A DNA stretch of 64,000 bases from Favolaschia claudopus (GCA_037176885.1 JAWWNJ010000065.1:1302001-1366000), one strand, 5' to 3'. Shown: positions 11,797 through 23,702, numbered from the stretch's first letter. Notes: generated by a model from the sequence alone, not told the origin. Numbers and translations are program-made.

Positions 11797-11998
11797 TGAT
11801 GGCGCCTGCCATCGGATTCTGTGACACACGTGCCAGTTCACACGGTCGGATAAGGAAATGACACGTCGTTCGGAAAACTTGAGCCCAATATGGAGCTTGT
11901 TGGCTGCATAAAGGGCTTGGAACCCCACATTTACACTTGCCGGGGCTAATATCTACCATTGTGAAGCATCTGGGACTTTGGGCGGGAGGGAACCACTA

Positions 11999-13209
11999 CG
12001 TTGATAGACCCGGTATTGGGCCAGGGCTGAATTTATTCATTTTCAGTTCAAGTGCTATTGTATTAAAAGAGTAATACATTAAATACCAAGGGAATACGCT
12101 CGTATGAGGACTGGCATTTGCCTGAGCGGCCAGTTAAAGGATTATACACTAGTGGGAGGTCTGGTACTGTCTACGACTGCGCTGGTATAGCGTGGAAATT
12201 ATAATTACCCCAGAACGGACCTATCACGAAAGGTCTCTAACCATCCGGAATAGGATTGGGAGTCGCCCCGTGTTCCGACCAAAGGCACAATGAGTGGGAT
12301 ATAACTTGGGGCTTATAAAAACCTGCCGAAAGGCCAGATGGAGTGTTTCCTGGAGGCAAGAGGCTTCACGAATAATTCTATAAATCAATTACAAGGGATT
12401 TTAATTGTGGACGTAGGACATTCCTACAAGGCACTACACGTCATGCCGAGATGGCTGCCGCCGTATTACGATCAAGGAGCACGGTCCGAAGGAGGACAAT
12501 GATACCGAGGCCATTAGTGCCAATTCGGGCAATATTGATTGGGCCGCAGCGGGCCACTGTCATAACATAATGATTGGGATAAGGATGTGGATTGAATGTA
12601 CTTTTGATTCATTTCCTGTTCTGACCAAGGATAGGGCGAGGAGGGGCGAGGGCATGGCGGGCCCCAGGTTTCTCTCACCATAAAGTATACCCGTTTGTAA
12701 ATTATTCGGTCTCTTATTATTTATTAGTGAAAGGTATAAAAGGCATCGTATCCTGTACTGGTGCTCTAGTGGATTCCCTCCTCTCGTTGTGAGCGTCAAG
12801 CCAGTGTTGGCTTCGTGAACAACTAGACGTTGGACTCCATTCGAGATAAACTCCAGAAGCTTATTTGTTTTCTTTGGTTTGTTTCGTCGATATATATTGT
12901 CTGTTGGATCATATCTTGAATTGTACGCGTGGAATATTGGAATTTGAACCTACGGGACGCGTGAAATCATAAGAACTTTTGACCTACGGGATGCGTGAAA
13001 CAGTTATCGGACATCTTTCGCGAGTGATATATATTGGCGGCTTACAAGCAACTTAAACACCTAAACCTCTTGAAAAGAGTTACATCTCAAACTTTTGTTG
13101 AAACCCACACTTCCTGTGTCAACATAGGATTTCGTATAGACATTCATTCTCTGTACAAAGTCAGCAATCGCGAAAGCTTAAGTTAGTATATTTTGAGTGT
13201 TAGAATAGT
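11999..13209 (+). mobile_element. 1.2 kb LTR-like repeat, copy a
   Basis: This unit starts near 'cgttgatagacccggtat' and ends near 'ttagaatagt'. It is repeated in direct orientation at 13734-14920 and inverted at 41140-42979. Copies a and b differ by scattered substitutions and small indels. The inverted copy lies directly upstream of a Ty3-type gag (40088-40811, minus), so long terminal repeats of that retrotransposon are the best guess. I could not confirm TG..CA ends or a primer-binding site. It runs straight into a truncated miniature element at 13210. Confidence 0.55.
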
Positions 13210-13582
13210 GAAATTAGCGATGAAATCCTATGCGTGAGAAATTCAACATTTTCCCCAAAACTTGTTGTGGCCATTCAAAGACAAGGACACCTTCAATTGC
13301 TCCAATATTTCATGGGGAGCTTCCTATAGGCCTAAACATAATTTACAGTCACAGAGACTCTTGGATTTTTTGTCGCACAACCCCAAATAAGGAAAGTCAC
13401 GCGGAAACAACAAATAAATGTAATCTTGATATACTGGGTGCTGGAAGACAGTTCATGGTTGGTCAAAGTGGTAGACTTGACTCAAAACATGATGTAGAAG
13501 AGGATCACGACCAAAAAAAAAGTCAGCATAGTCACAGGAACATGTAAAATTGGAATTTCCGGTTATTTTTGGGAATGATGAG
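13210..13582. mobile_element. Miniature TIR element X, truncated copy (X1)
   Basis: The right end reads 'ggttatttttgggaatgatgag' followed by TA. It matches the right half, in inverse orientation, of the complete copy at 41573-42227. About 155 bases including the other terminal repeat are missing, replaced by the end of LTR-like repeat a. This copy lacks the 127 bp insertion present in the other, so it gives the empty site (around 13385-13390). TA target duplication and CTCATCAT-type ends suggest Tc1/mariner. Confidence 0.65.
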
Positions 13583-13584
13583 TA

Positions 13585-15063
13585 GATGATGCAGCACTTG
13601 GGATGTCGGAGAAGGCACAGCGGTCATTCTTGAGACGTCTGCTTGTGGTTGGCCGGTACTCAATGTGTGCGCCGTTGTAAGTAGTATATGGACTTGACCA
13701 TTGACGCCCAGACTCAGAATCTGCGGCTGCGTTGATAGACCCGGTATTGGGCCAGGGCTGAATTTATTCATTTTCAGTTCAAGTGCTATTGTATTAAAAG
13801 AGTAATACATTAAATACCACGGGAATACGCTCGTATGAGGACTGGTGTTTGCCTGAGCGGCCAGTTAAAGGATTATACACTAGTGGCAGGTCTGGCACTG
13901 TCTACGACTGCGCTGGTATAGCGTGGAAGTTATAATATTCCAGAACAGACCTATCACGATAGGTCTCTAACCATCCGGAATAGGATTGGGAGTCGCCCTG
14001 TGTTCCGACCAAAGGCACAATGAGTGGGATATAACTTGGGACTTATAAAAACCTGCCGAAAGGCCAGAAGGAGTGTTTCCTGGAGGCAAGAGGCTTTCAC
14101 GAATAATTCTATAAACCAATTGCGAGGGTTTGCGGAAGTAGAATATTCCTACAAAGGAACTACACGTCATGCCGAGTTGGCTGCCGCCGTATTACGATCA
14201 CGGAGCTAGGTCAGAAGAGGGACAATGATACCAAGGGTATTACTGCCAAGTTGGGCAATATTGATTGGGCCGCTGCGGCCCACTGTCATAACATAATGAT
14301 CGGGATAAGGACTTGGATTGAATGAACCTTTGATCTATTTCCTGTTCTGGCCACTAAGGATAGGGCGAGGGCATAGCGGGCCCTAGTTTCTCTCACAATA
14401 TACCCGTTTGTCAAATGTTCGGTCTCTTATTATTTATTAGTGAAAGGTATAAAAGGCATTGTATTCTGTACTGGTTCTCTAGTCGATTCCCTCCTCTCGT
14501 TGTGAGCGTCAAGCCAGTGTCGGCTTCGTGAACAACTAGAAGTTGGACTCCATTCGAGATAAACTCCAGAAGCTTATTTGTTTCTTTGGTTTGTTTCGTC
14601 AATATATATTGTCTGTTGGATCATCTCTTGAATTGTACGCGTGGAATATTGGAAACTTTTGGGAACTTACGCGTGGAATTATAAGAACTTTTGACCTACG
14701 GGACGCGTGAAACAGTTATCGGACATCTTACGCGTGGAATATATTGGCTTAACAAGCGACTTAAACACCTAAACCTCTTGAGAAGAGTTACATCTCAAAC
14801 CTATGTTGAAACCCACACTTCCTGTGTCAACATAGGACTCGTATAGACGTTCTCTGTACAAAGTCAGCAATCGCGAAAGCTCGAGTTTAGTATATTTTGA
14901 GTATTAGAATAGTTGGATTGCCACAGTCTATACTGGACTGGAACCCCGAACCTCGCACGTCGATCTTATAGTGGTTTAGGATTATATTTGGGATTTGATT
15001 GGGGATTTAATTCCTTTCATTTCTTGGGTGTTTTCCACAGTTGCCCTATAGTCAGCGTTTCAA
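13585..15063 (+). mobile_element. 1.48 kb unit with LTR-like repeat, copy b
   Basis: The unit comprises about 145 bases of upstream flank, the 1.2 kb LTR-like repeat (13734-14920) and about 145 bases beyond it. The whole block recurs inverted at 40991-43125, with the same net length once later insertions there are removed. Similarity ends at 15063. The segment after the repeat ('tggactggaaccccgaacct') sits where a primer-binding site would be expected, but I cannot match it to a tRNA with confidence. Confidence 0.6.
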
Positions 15064-16877
15064 CGTATGCCGAAGATACTATGTATACTTATTCCATGAA
15101 CACAATATTACTTGATAATTATGGCACTGAATTATGTCTATCTATGGGCTGGGCAGTCTTTCAATACTTCTCTAGGCTTGCGAAGTGTTGACGATCGGTG
15201 CTTGGCATCGGTTTGCTACGGTCCGACCCGACCCCCTATTACAACCTATTTAAGTATAGTATCTCTAATGTATCGGGGAGCTTCCCGTCTTGTCCTTCCC
15301 CCCCATCGTCGTCCGTCCTCAACACGAAGCCTTCACAGTGGGTCGTCGCTGCGTACCACAGCACCGACGCGCATACGTGTCATGCCCCATTGGGGCGTGG
15401 GGAAATGCACATGATGTTACAGCCGTGACAAAACCGAGGTCCGGGTCGAACCCCGCCAACAATTTCAGACTACAGCCGTTTTGGAAACAATATACGGGTT
15501 TTGATCGAGTGGTGCTCATTCGTTTGTGCTTACGTTTGTTGACGATTCTGTCATCGGCAAAGCCGGGAGCACCCGCCATCAATACGTGATGTTAAACAGA
15601 GCCTTACTTAGACAAAGATTACCTACATCCAACCTACATCCGCCATCTCGCCATGATCTCGGTCACATGAACGACCGCTGCCCCACGCGCGGAGCACTCC
15701 ATTGGGTCGCTGAGCATTCCCGTTCGCCGTACGGGATGTGCTGTAATCATGGCATGGTCGCGTTGCAGCGGCTCGAAGAGCCGCCAGAGCCTCTGCATTG
15801 TTTCTTCGTTGGGAATGATGCCCAGGCTGTGGATAGTCGACAACAGTACTCCTGCGCGCCCCAAATTTACTGGGTTTTTCGGAGAACAGACATCTCCTCG
15901 CGACGCATGTGAGTCAAACTCCAAGAGACGCAAGCTCGATGTATCAAATGGGCCGGAAGACCGGGGTGAAGGGACTTCCACCGGTTGTCGCGCAGGGGGT
16001 TCCACTAACAGACACTAAATGAACTTTATCAATGTATATTCACTCTGTAACAACTACAACTTTTTCTCGCTTTCGCTGTAATTTGCGTGATGAGTCACAC
16101 CGTAGCGTAGCACGGGTAACTGCTAGTCTATATTACAATCGAGGGTTGACTCTGGACAAACGTCAATCAAGTGGTTCCGGGAACACCCGAAGGCCCCACC
16201 AACGTCATCTGTCCCCAGCCAAACAGCTCACCACAACTCCGCTGCCGTCTCGCGTCTTCCAACCTCCGCTCCACAATGCTGCAGACCATCTGGGACCCGA
16301 TGCGCCTTTCGTTCGCTTCGCCGAATCCAAACCTATTTCCTCCCCCTGGGCCTCGGTATGTAGAGACCGGGTACTTTGGAGAGCGTGGCGTGTAGTTCGT
16401 TGAAGCTGTCCATGGTGCTGGCAGTGGTTAAGGCGCGTCGAGAAGCCTCCAACGCGTCATTTAATTGACGCGTCGCACGCAGCGGCAATGCCCGGATTGT
16501 GATGGCAACATTTTATCACTGATGCCGGCCGTGTGCCGTTGTGGTTTTCAGAGTGTACGAGGTGTACCTTGGGTGTACGGAACGAATATCAGGTAAGCAG
16601 AAGTCATTTATTGTGCAGGTATACGAGATATACGAAAGTATACAGAATATACCAAAGTATACAAGCCTTTGTACACTTTTGGGCTCACGTTTTTTCTGAA
16701 AACTACTACCGCTGTTATTTTTGTTGCGCAAGGCGCGCAATAATTGTCTCTTCAGTGTATTTTGGCTTGATCTTAACACCAGGTGCCGGTGACGGGTGCG
16801 GACATGTACAACGTACCTGTCCTCCCCTCCCTGCACACCGGAGCCGCCTTTCACACAAACTATTGACGCACAGGGCG
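15064..16877. other. No recognised gene; small repeats
   Basis: Several open frames of 90-140 codons exist on both strands, but none carries a recognisable domain. Positions 16447-16475 hold a short palindrome with 'acgcgtca' arms, and 16411-16435 resembles a tRNA A-box ('tggcagtggttaaggc') without the rest of a tRNA. Confidence 0.35.
16620..16662. repeat. TATAC motif repeated every 9-10 bases
   Basis: TATAC occurs at 16620, 16629, 16639, 16648 and 16658, with similar GTAC motifs just upstream at about 16553, 16563 and 16574. The spacing is close to one DNA turn. No gene can be tied to it. Confidence 0.6.
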
Positions 16878-16895
16878 CTCCGGCGTGGAGCGTGC
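16878..16895 (+). repeat. 18 bp direct repeat, left flank of the Ty3 fragment
   Basis: 'ctccggcgtggagcgtgc' occurs here and again, identically, at 18945-18962. The two copies bracket the gag-protease fragment. They could be a target-site duplication or a recombination junction. Confidence 0.8.
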
Positions 16896-18960
16896 AGGAC
16901 TCTTTGCCAACCTCACCCCGGCAGCAAAAACGGTCCTTCGACCGAACCCCCCTTTCGTCTTTGACGGCGACCGCTCGGCTGGACGGGCCTTCCTTCACTC
17001 AGCTCGGACTTACATCCGACTGGTTCCGGAGGCGTTTGTCGAAGGTGGCGAGATGTCTGAGGAAAAGGCAGTGCGTTTCACCATGTCCTTTATGTCCAAA
17101 GACTCTGCGCAAAAATGGGCTGAGCGCATGTCCATCAAAACCCCTTTCCCCTTCCTCACCTGGGACGCCTTCGCCAAGGAGTTCTGCTCACGCTTTGTCG
17201 AGGAGAACGAGCAGGACCATGCCCTACACAAACTCGAGTCTATGGGCTCCCGGGATGTCTTCAAGTACACTGACGACTTCGAAGACCTCTTCGACCTTGC
17301 TGGGTTTGCTGACGCATTGGTCAAGGTCACCAAGTTCCGCTCTGGCCTTGACCCTGCCATCAATGCGGCCATCACCTCATCCAGCGACCCCCCAGACCTC
17401 CGCGACTACATGGCTTGGCGGACCCGAGCGTACCGCCAGTACGAATCACACGTGCGGGCTCGTGCTGCTGGGCTTCTCCCGAAAGTCCCCTCAGCTCCGC
17501 CAGCCGCTCGCTCACGTCCAGCAGGTGTCTTCCCTGTTGTCCCTGCGCCTCCTCCTCGGGCCATGCCAGCTTCCTGCTCCTCCGCAGGTACGTTGATCGC
17601 ACGCGCTCCGGGAGAGGACCTCCCCGTGGCTGCTACCGATGCGGTGGTCCACACCTGGCCCGGGATTGCCCCACCCCGGCTGACGTCCGAGCCGCTGATG
17701 TCCTTGACGAGGTCATTCGTCAGCTTGGGTCCGAGCTCCTCTCCGAACTGGTGGCTCGGGTTGCCACCACCAACTCGCTCCTTGAGCCGGAGTCTGTAGC
17801 CGCCGAGGAAGAGCAGGGTTTTCTCCCTCGTCGCTCCCTCGCGACGAGTGAGCGGTACGCCCTCGATCGCGTCTCCTAATCGCTTCGCATGTTCGTGATG
17901 AGTCTGCCAATGTTACATCTGTTGAACCTGCCGAAATGAAAGACGTACCCGCTGCTCCCCTCCGTTCCCCACGCATCCGGCGAAAGCCTTGGGAACGTAG
18001 ACTTCCTCAGCGCTATACTGTTGCTGCTGCACCCGGTGCCAACTCCCTGCATCTCCCCCTTGAGATTCAGGCAGTCCAGGATGCCACCAAGCTTTCCCTC
18101 GAAGGTCTCGTTAACTGTGGTGCCACCTCAGACTTCATTGACTCTGAGTTCGCAGCTAAGTCTGGCCTCCCCGTCCGTTGCCTTGCACAGCCCATTCCAG
18201 TTTTCAATGTGGATGGCTCGCCAAATGAGGCTGGTGCGATCCGCGAGGTGGCTGACGTCGTGCTGCAGTATCATGGTCACTCTGAGCGCATGCAGCTTGC
18301 TGTTACCCGTCTTGGGAAGCAGAAGCTCATCCTCGGCTACTCCTGGCTCCGAAAGCATAACCCGGAGATCGACTGGGACACCTGAGAGGTCAAGATGAGC
18401 AGATGCCCCAGCGAGTGCTCTACGTGCCGCACCGAGGTTTGCTTGGAGGCTCGCGCTGCACGCCGAGAGTCCCGCCTGGCCGCTGAGATCCTCCGGCAGC
18501 TCCATCTTGGTCCCCTTCCATCCATCTGCGCCATAGACTTAGGCGAAGATGAATACGATGACCTGCCAGAGCTGTTCCCGGACTACGAGGATGATGACGA
18601 GGATGATGTGGATGATGCGGATGACCCCCTTGATCCGGGAGACCGGGTGTTCTACACCCAGTTCCTGCCTTCTGAGGATATCTGTGCTGGAAGCACCGTC
18701 TCCCAGCGCCTGGCTGAGGCATACGCCAAAAACTCAGCCCCGGCGCGCTCGGACGTCCCCGAATGGGCCCGAGAGTTTGACGATGTTTTCAACAAGGAGT
18801 CCTTTGACTCGCTGCCTGAACGCCAATCCTGGGACCATGCCATTGAGCTCGTGCCGAACTCTAAACCCACGAACTGCAAGGTCTACCCAATCTCGCCTCT
18901 CGAACAGAAGGAACTTGATGCCTTCATCGAGGAGGGACTTGGCACTCCGGCGTGGAGCGT
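16885..18960 (+). pseudogene. Ty3-type gag-protease fragment, dead
   Basis: This is an internal piece of a Ty3/gypsy polyprotein. The gag domain (16885 to about 17580) carries FVFDGDRSAGRAFLHSA, VRFTMSFMSKDSAQKWAER, FVEENEQDHALHKLES and FKYTDDFEDLFDLAG. A zinc knuckle follows in another frame (CYRCGGPHLARDC, about 17635-17675, one residue short of the usual spacing). The aspartic-protease-like region (17936-18385) reads LEGLVNCGATSDFID, where the catalytic Asp is Asn. After an in-frame TGA at 18383-18385 the same frame resumes (18395-18944) through an acidic linker to the RT entry VYPISPLEQKELDAFIEEGL, then stops being Ty3-like. Frame changes near 17585, a stop at 17877, the lost Asp and the TGA show that it is not functional. 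No LTRs adjoin it. Confidence 0.8.
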
Positions 18961-18962
18961 GC
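18945..18962 (+). repeat. 18 bp direct repeat, right flank of the Ty3 fragment
   Basis: This is an exact copy of 16878-16895. Homology to Ty3 polyprotein ends at this repeat, so it marks the right junction of the fragment. Confidence 0.8.
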
Positions 18963-19154
18963 TTTGCTGGTCCCGCTCATGCCGGCTGTGCGTTCGGCAA
19001 TAAGGTTTGGAACATCGGTCCTCCTGATTGGATGGGTGGGGTGTTTTTTGCTGGTTTATGGATCTGTTGCCTGGAAGTTGGTTCCCGTGGGTTTGTGGAC
19101 TTGCGTTAATGCTGTTCAATTTTCAATTCAATTTTAAAGGGTGAGTAAGTTGTT

Positions 19155-19226
19155 AGTAGCTGGAGTCGAACCGACGTGGAGAATCACTAATTTGAGGGCC
19201 TTACCACTGCCCCACGCGCGCATTAA
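19155..19226 (-). ncRNA. tRNA-like sequence (possible pseudo-tRNA or SINE head)
   Basis: On the minus strand a good B-box (GGTTCGACTCC) lies about 40 bases after an A-box-like TGGGGCAGTGGTAAGG. These are internal RNA polymerase III promoter boxes of tRNA genes. The T-stem is mispaired, no anticodon stem forms, and the acceptor ends do not pair, so a working tRNA is unlikely. Confidence 0.3.
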
Positions 19227-19229
19227 ATA

Positions 19230-20517
19230 GTTGTGGAACGAACTCCAACATATTGGGTTGGCTCCACAGCCAAGCATTGCCAAACAAATGACACTCGCCT
19301 TGGTCTTCATGACCTCCTCGTCTCTCCAACGTCTCTCTCACTTCCATGGCACCCCCGCGTCCGTTCGCACGTTGCCCCTCTTCATGAACCACCCATGTCT
19401 GCGACTCTGAACCGGAAACTCCGGGTCCCTTTCCAACTTGAAGCACTCGCCTGTCGCATCGCCTCCAAAAAATTCGTGTCCGCGCAATGTCTGCCCGCCT
19501 CTAACCGCGTTGATCCCAACTCAGACCAAGGGGACCGTTACCAGGCGAAGTGCAGTCTCGGATGCCTATAAGGAGGGCAAGGAAGAGGTTTTACTGGGCT
19601 CCTGGACTACATTTAGGTGCGTCGATACACTGCTCTTCCTACTTTTTGCTTGCTGATCCATTAGATTACACTTGCGCGCGCACGCCGTCCAATGTGCTGC
19701 CCACCCTGCAACCCACCCTAACAGAAACTGCGCCGGCATATGCATGATGCATGAGTTGGGAGTGATCTCCCCGTTGATTGACTCGACGAGATTGAGCCCC
19801 GAATGCATCGCAGCTACTTTGGAGAGGGAGGAAATGACCAAGGAGGTAGACGGAAATTACCACCAGCTTTTTGGCAACTGCCTTAGCCAAATCAAACAGT
19901 GGAACCATCGTCGCCGGCCCCTCGAAGCAACAAGGCACTGAAGAAATGAGTGTAGCAGTATCTTTGAAATATATTTGTTTATCCTTCCTCGTCCTCCCAA
20001 ATTTTGCCGAGTTCCTGCCCGTACCATCTCGATGTTATTGCAAGCTGGCGAAGATCAGTAGCGCTGAACATTTCGCGACGGCAAAAATTTGCAAGGTATT
20101 TATAACATTGACTGGTTACTGCGGCGAAGCGTTGTCTTCACGCTCGCTTACATTCTGATCCTCATTCTCGTCCCCACCACTGCCCTCGCCATTCACTGCA
20201 ATTACTCGAATGAATATAAAGCACCGCAAGGAACGTCCGATTTTTGAACAGAAGGAGTCGGCTTTTTGGAAGCAGTGAAACATTCAGTCAAAGCTTGCAG
20301 GTAGGGCATCCAAATGTCGATTACAAGTTCACCAAATTACTTATGTTCGCGGAACACCCCATCGTACCCTATAGTGTCCTGATAGCGTCCTGATAGCATC
20401 CCGATCGGGCACTGTCGGGCGGTTATCGGGTAATATAGGACGGCTATCGTATGCTTATTGCGCCCGATCGGGCTGTCGGGCCCGATAACAAAATAAATAA
20501 ATTTGCGACATTGTGAA
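19230..20517. other. No recognised gene
   Basis: No domain is recognised in the open frames. Positions 20397-20485 hold two CCCGATCGGG palindromes and several further TCGGG/CCCGA motifs. Confidence 0.35.
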
Positions 20518-20669
20518 ATGGGGGCACTCCTGAGCCTGCGAAAGGAGTGCATGATCTTGTGACTAGCTGAGTGACGGGTGATATGACTCTCTTCCTCCTG
20601 ACTTCCATGTCCGACACACGGCACGACCCCTTCAAGGTCTTTCAGTCGACTTCCTCTCGTACGAGTATC
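20518..20669. repeat. 150 bp repeat, copy 1
   Basis: The block starting 'atgggggcactcctgagcct' and ending near 'cgtacgagtatc' recurs almost unchanged at 26039-26190 in the same orientation. It begins with a stem (gcactcct/aggagtgc). The flanks differ, so it is a dispersed repeat of unknown class. Confidence 0.7.
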
Positions 20670-21131
20670 ATCTTTCTTTTGACTCCTCGTTCGCAACCTT
20701 CTCAAAGAGATTGCGCTCAGTTTTCCGGCCATATTGCTTGACAACCTACTTCTCGACGTGTTTGGCACGTGATCTGAGGAGGAGCTCAAGTGTTTTCTGC
20801 CACGTCTAAGATAGACGTCACCCCGATCCGGCACGTGGTTATGTAAGCCGAAACATCATGTCAACAAAGTCCTTATAACTCTGGGCACAACAACATATTG
20901 ATAATTCTAAGACCATCAAACTGTAGCTAAGAGGTCTATCTACGATTTGATGGAACGGATTCAGCCAATAATTCCTTGTTGAAAAGTTATAAAGTGATCT
21001 TTCCAAAAAAGGCAACCCATTCTAAAAAGCCATTTCGACGTGTTTGGGCCGATCTTGCGAAAAATCCTTCCAACATTTGGCGGATTACATAAGCTTACAT
21101 ACACAGTACACGTGATATATCCGCGATCATA

Positions 21132-21659
21132 TGGTGGGGGACGTGACTTCATGTCACGCCGCAATTTTTGGAATTTTGACCTGAAACCCGGCCCAATCGA
21201 CTTGGAATATCCAAGAGTGGCCGTTTTCCGAAATCTTGGACCGTGGGAACTTTTTGATGGGAAATGGCCAAATTTTCGCTGAAAAAACAACATTTTAAGG
21301 GGGTGAAAATACCATTGAGGCGGGACTTGAGAAGATTTTCAACATTCCATTCCGCCCCCATAAATCTCTTCTGACCGAATTCATGAATTACCTATATATC
21401 TGGAGGCAGATTGACCATTGATGGGCCATCAAATTTGCCCCGGCAGAGGCGTTTCGGATCAAATTCCGCTTTAGGATGGCTAAATTCGTGGCCAAAATCA
21501 CGAAAGTCAACGGAGGGTAAAACTGTTCCATCCAATCTGTTCTACTCCTCATAAGGATGCGATTTCTGCAAGATCAAGAAATTCGGGTGACTGTCACACA
21601 AGTTATTGGCGTCACAACATTGTCCATAAAAGTTTGTCACGAAGTCACGTCCCCCACCA
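21132..21659. mobile_element. TIR element, 528 bp, nested
   Basis: The ends read TGGTGGGGGACGTGACTTC and its reverse complement, with TA on both sides. It has no coding capacity that I can recognise. It lies inside the 20809-22246 element, so it is probably a younger insertion. Confidence 0.65.
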
Positions 21660-21699
21660 TAGACGCGACGCGACGCGCCATGTAAGCTTTGGAATACAC

Positions 21700-22030
21700 T
21701 GTTTAGTGTGAGGAAAGTATGACTCAGACCAGCACCAGGACTTAGTCATCTACTGTATCCTCTGTGTACCTTCCCCCCAACAGAGGTCAGACTGCGCAGT
21801 GCGGACTGAACTAGAAACTTAGAGTCAGTGTCAGGGGATTCCACAGCTAGGACGTCCTTTGACTTGGGCAGAAGTTCTCTGTCTCCAAGACATCATGCTG
21901 TGTGCTCACTTATGTCATATCTTACGTCACCTCTTGTATATAAGTAGTCCGCTGGGGATCTCTGATCCCCAGGTTTGTTATCGACTTGGCTCCTGGGCCC
22001 TTCTCCCCTTACAGTCAGACATATGCAACA
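21700..22030 (+). mobile_element. Possible solo LTR
   Basis: About 331 bases run from TGTT to AACA, with a TATA box (TTGTATATAAG) about 250 bases in and a perfect 9 bp stem (CTGGGGATC/GATCCCCAG) downstream of it. Short LTRs of Copia-type elements look like this. I find no convincing target-site duplication, so the call is tentative. Confidence 0.3.
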
Positions 22031-22559
22031 CATATGTATTTACTTAATGGGTGGGGCGGCCAGTGGCCCGAGAGCCTCCAGTTTCTAACTTAAGCTGTGA
22101 ACCTCTCTTTTTTTAAAAAAAAAAAGTTCCCAAGACCTCAAAATCGCAAACGGAGTAAGTTGATTTTTCAAACCTTCAGGATTTGGCGGGTGGCTGTGCA
22201 AACGTAATGCTTATATAAGGGTGCCGGATTGGGGTGACGTCTATCTTACATCTACTCTACATGTGTTTATGGACTTCATACCTGCGCCTACATGCGTTGA
22301 GCCGTTACATCCGGTCAGGTTTTATGCTTGCGGTTATATCCCGCTTAATCCAGGCTTACATGCGTTTATGGACTCCATATCTTCCACGCCTGCATGCGTT
22401 TATGGTTGGTTTATGGACTTCATTTCTATCTTCATCTATCCGGAAATGCGACCTACGTCTATCTAATACTCCTGTCTGCATCTAGTGAACATCAATTTCC
22501 AAGGCGAAGTTAGGTTTCGAGCCGACTACATTCACTTCCAATTCCATACCCGCAGGGTT

Positions 22560-23330
22560 CTACGTTGAAATGCATCATACGCTTTACGATCCCCCGTTGG
22601 GCCCAACGTCTACGAATGCTCTACGACTCTATTCCGTTCATGGGCTACATCCTGCGAGGCCAAGCGTTTACATACGCCCTACGACTCTATTCTGTTTATA
22701 TGTTTCTTCCCGCAAGGCCCAGCGTCAAGGAACGCTCTACGACTCAATTCTGTTTACGGGTTACGTCCCGCGAGGCCCAGCGTCTATGAACGCTCTACGA
22801 CGATATTCCATTTCCGGGTTACGTCCTGCGAGGCCCAGCGTCTAAGTACGAACGCTCTACGACGATATTCCGTTTCCAGGTTACGTCCTGCGAGGCCCAG
22901 CGTCAAACGTTGTACGACGATATTCCGTTTACGTCTTCATACCCGCGAGCGGATACATTCTGCGAGGGTCAGTGTCTACTCACGTCTTCCGATGCCGTGC
23001 CAGCGTCTACGTACGCTCTACAATTACTTTCCGAATACTTTCTGATTCCATACCCCCAAGGTGCTATCTACAAACGCTTTCTGATTATATCCCTCTTGAT
23101 CTTCATACCTACTTCTACTTAAGATGCTGTACCTGCGAGCGGTTACCTTTCCCCAAGTGTCAGCGCATCCGCACGCTCTACGATTTTATTCTATTTACGA
23201 TTCCATGGCCGCGAAGGTCAGCGTCACCCCCACGCTCTATGACTTCATTTTGTTCATCACTCCATACCCGTGAGTGGCTGCATCCTGCGAGGCCCAGTGT
23301 CTCTGGACGCTTTCCCATCATATCCCGTTT
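22560..23330 (+). repeat. Degenerate minisatellite, period about 55-60 bp
   Basis: The motif CC(T/C)GCGAGGCCCAGCGTC recurs at about 22660, 22713, 22769, 22829 and 22889, and more loosely at 22958, 23195 and 23285. Between the copies runs a second shared phrase, 'gctctacgacgatattccgt'. Units are cleanest between 22700 and 22910. No protein is plausible across it; the open frames only reflect repeat composition. Confidence 0.7.
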
Positions 23331-23558
23331 GATTTCATGCCTACTCTCTTCACGACTCCATACCCGAGCGGTACATCCCGCAGTTAGCGACTTAGCATGC
23401 TTCTCCAGTTGTTTTCGGTCAAATTCATGCCTCCACCGGTTTACCATTCCATACCTGCAAGCGATCATGCACTGCCTAAGGTTACGCTTCGCAATCAGAT
23501 CATGCCGTTACGCCTCCCCCCTTCTCCATTACATCCAGGTCAAATCTTACAATCTCGA

Positions 23559-23702
23559 ACCTGCGCCTGGTCGCTTTTCGATAACTCTACACTTGCGATT
23601 CCGCTTTTTGAATCTTCAAATCGTTGACCTGCGCCTGGTCGCTTTTCGATAACTCTACACTTGCGATTCCGCTTTCTGAATCTTCAAATCGTTGACCTGC
23701 AC
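23559..23702 (+). repeat. Tandem duplication, 72 bp x 2
   Basis: Two adjacent copies of a unit beginning 'cctgcgcctggtcgcttttc' differ by one or two bases. It adjoins the degenerate minisatellite and shares its pyrimidine-rich bias. Confidence 0.8.

Larger units (their letters stand above)
20809..22246. mobile_element. TIR element, 1.44 kb, TA-flanked
   Basis: The terminal inverted repeats read AGATAGACGTCACCCC(G/A)ATCCGGCAC, 26 bp with one mismatch, and TA flanks both ends. The interior contains another inverted-repeat unit at 21132-21659 and an LTR-like stretch at 21700-22030. No transposase is seen. Confidence 0.65.

Noticed and set aside
22972..23652. 226-codon open frame
   Set aside because: It runs through the minisatellite and tandem duplication; its Ser/Arg/Phe-rich sequence reflects repeat composition.
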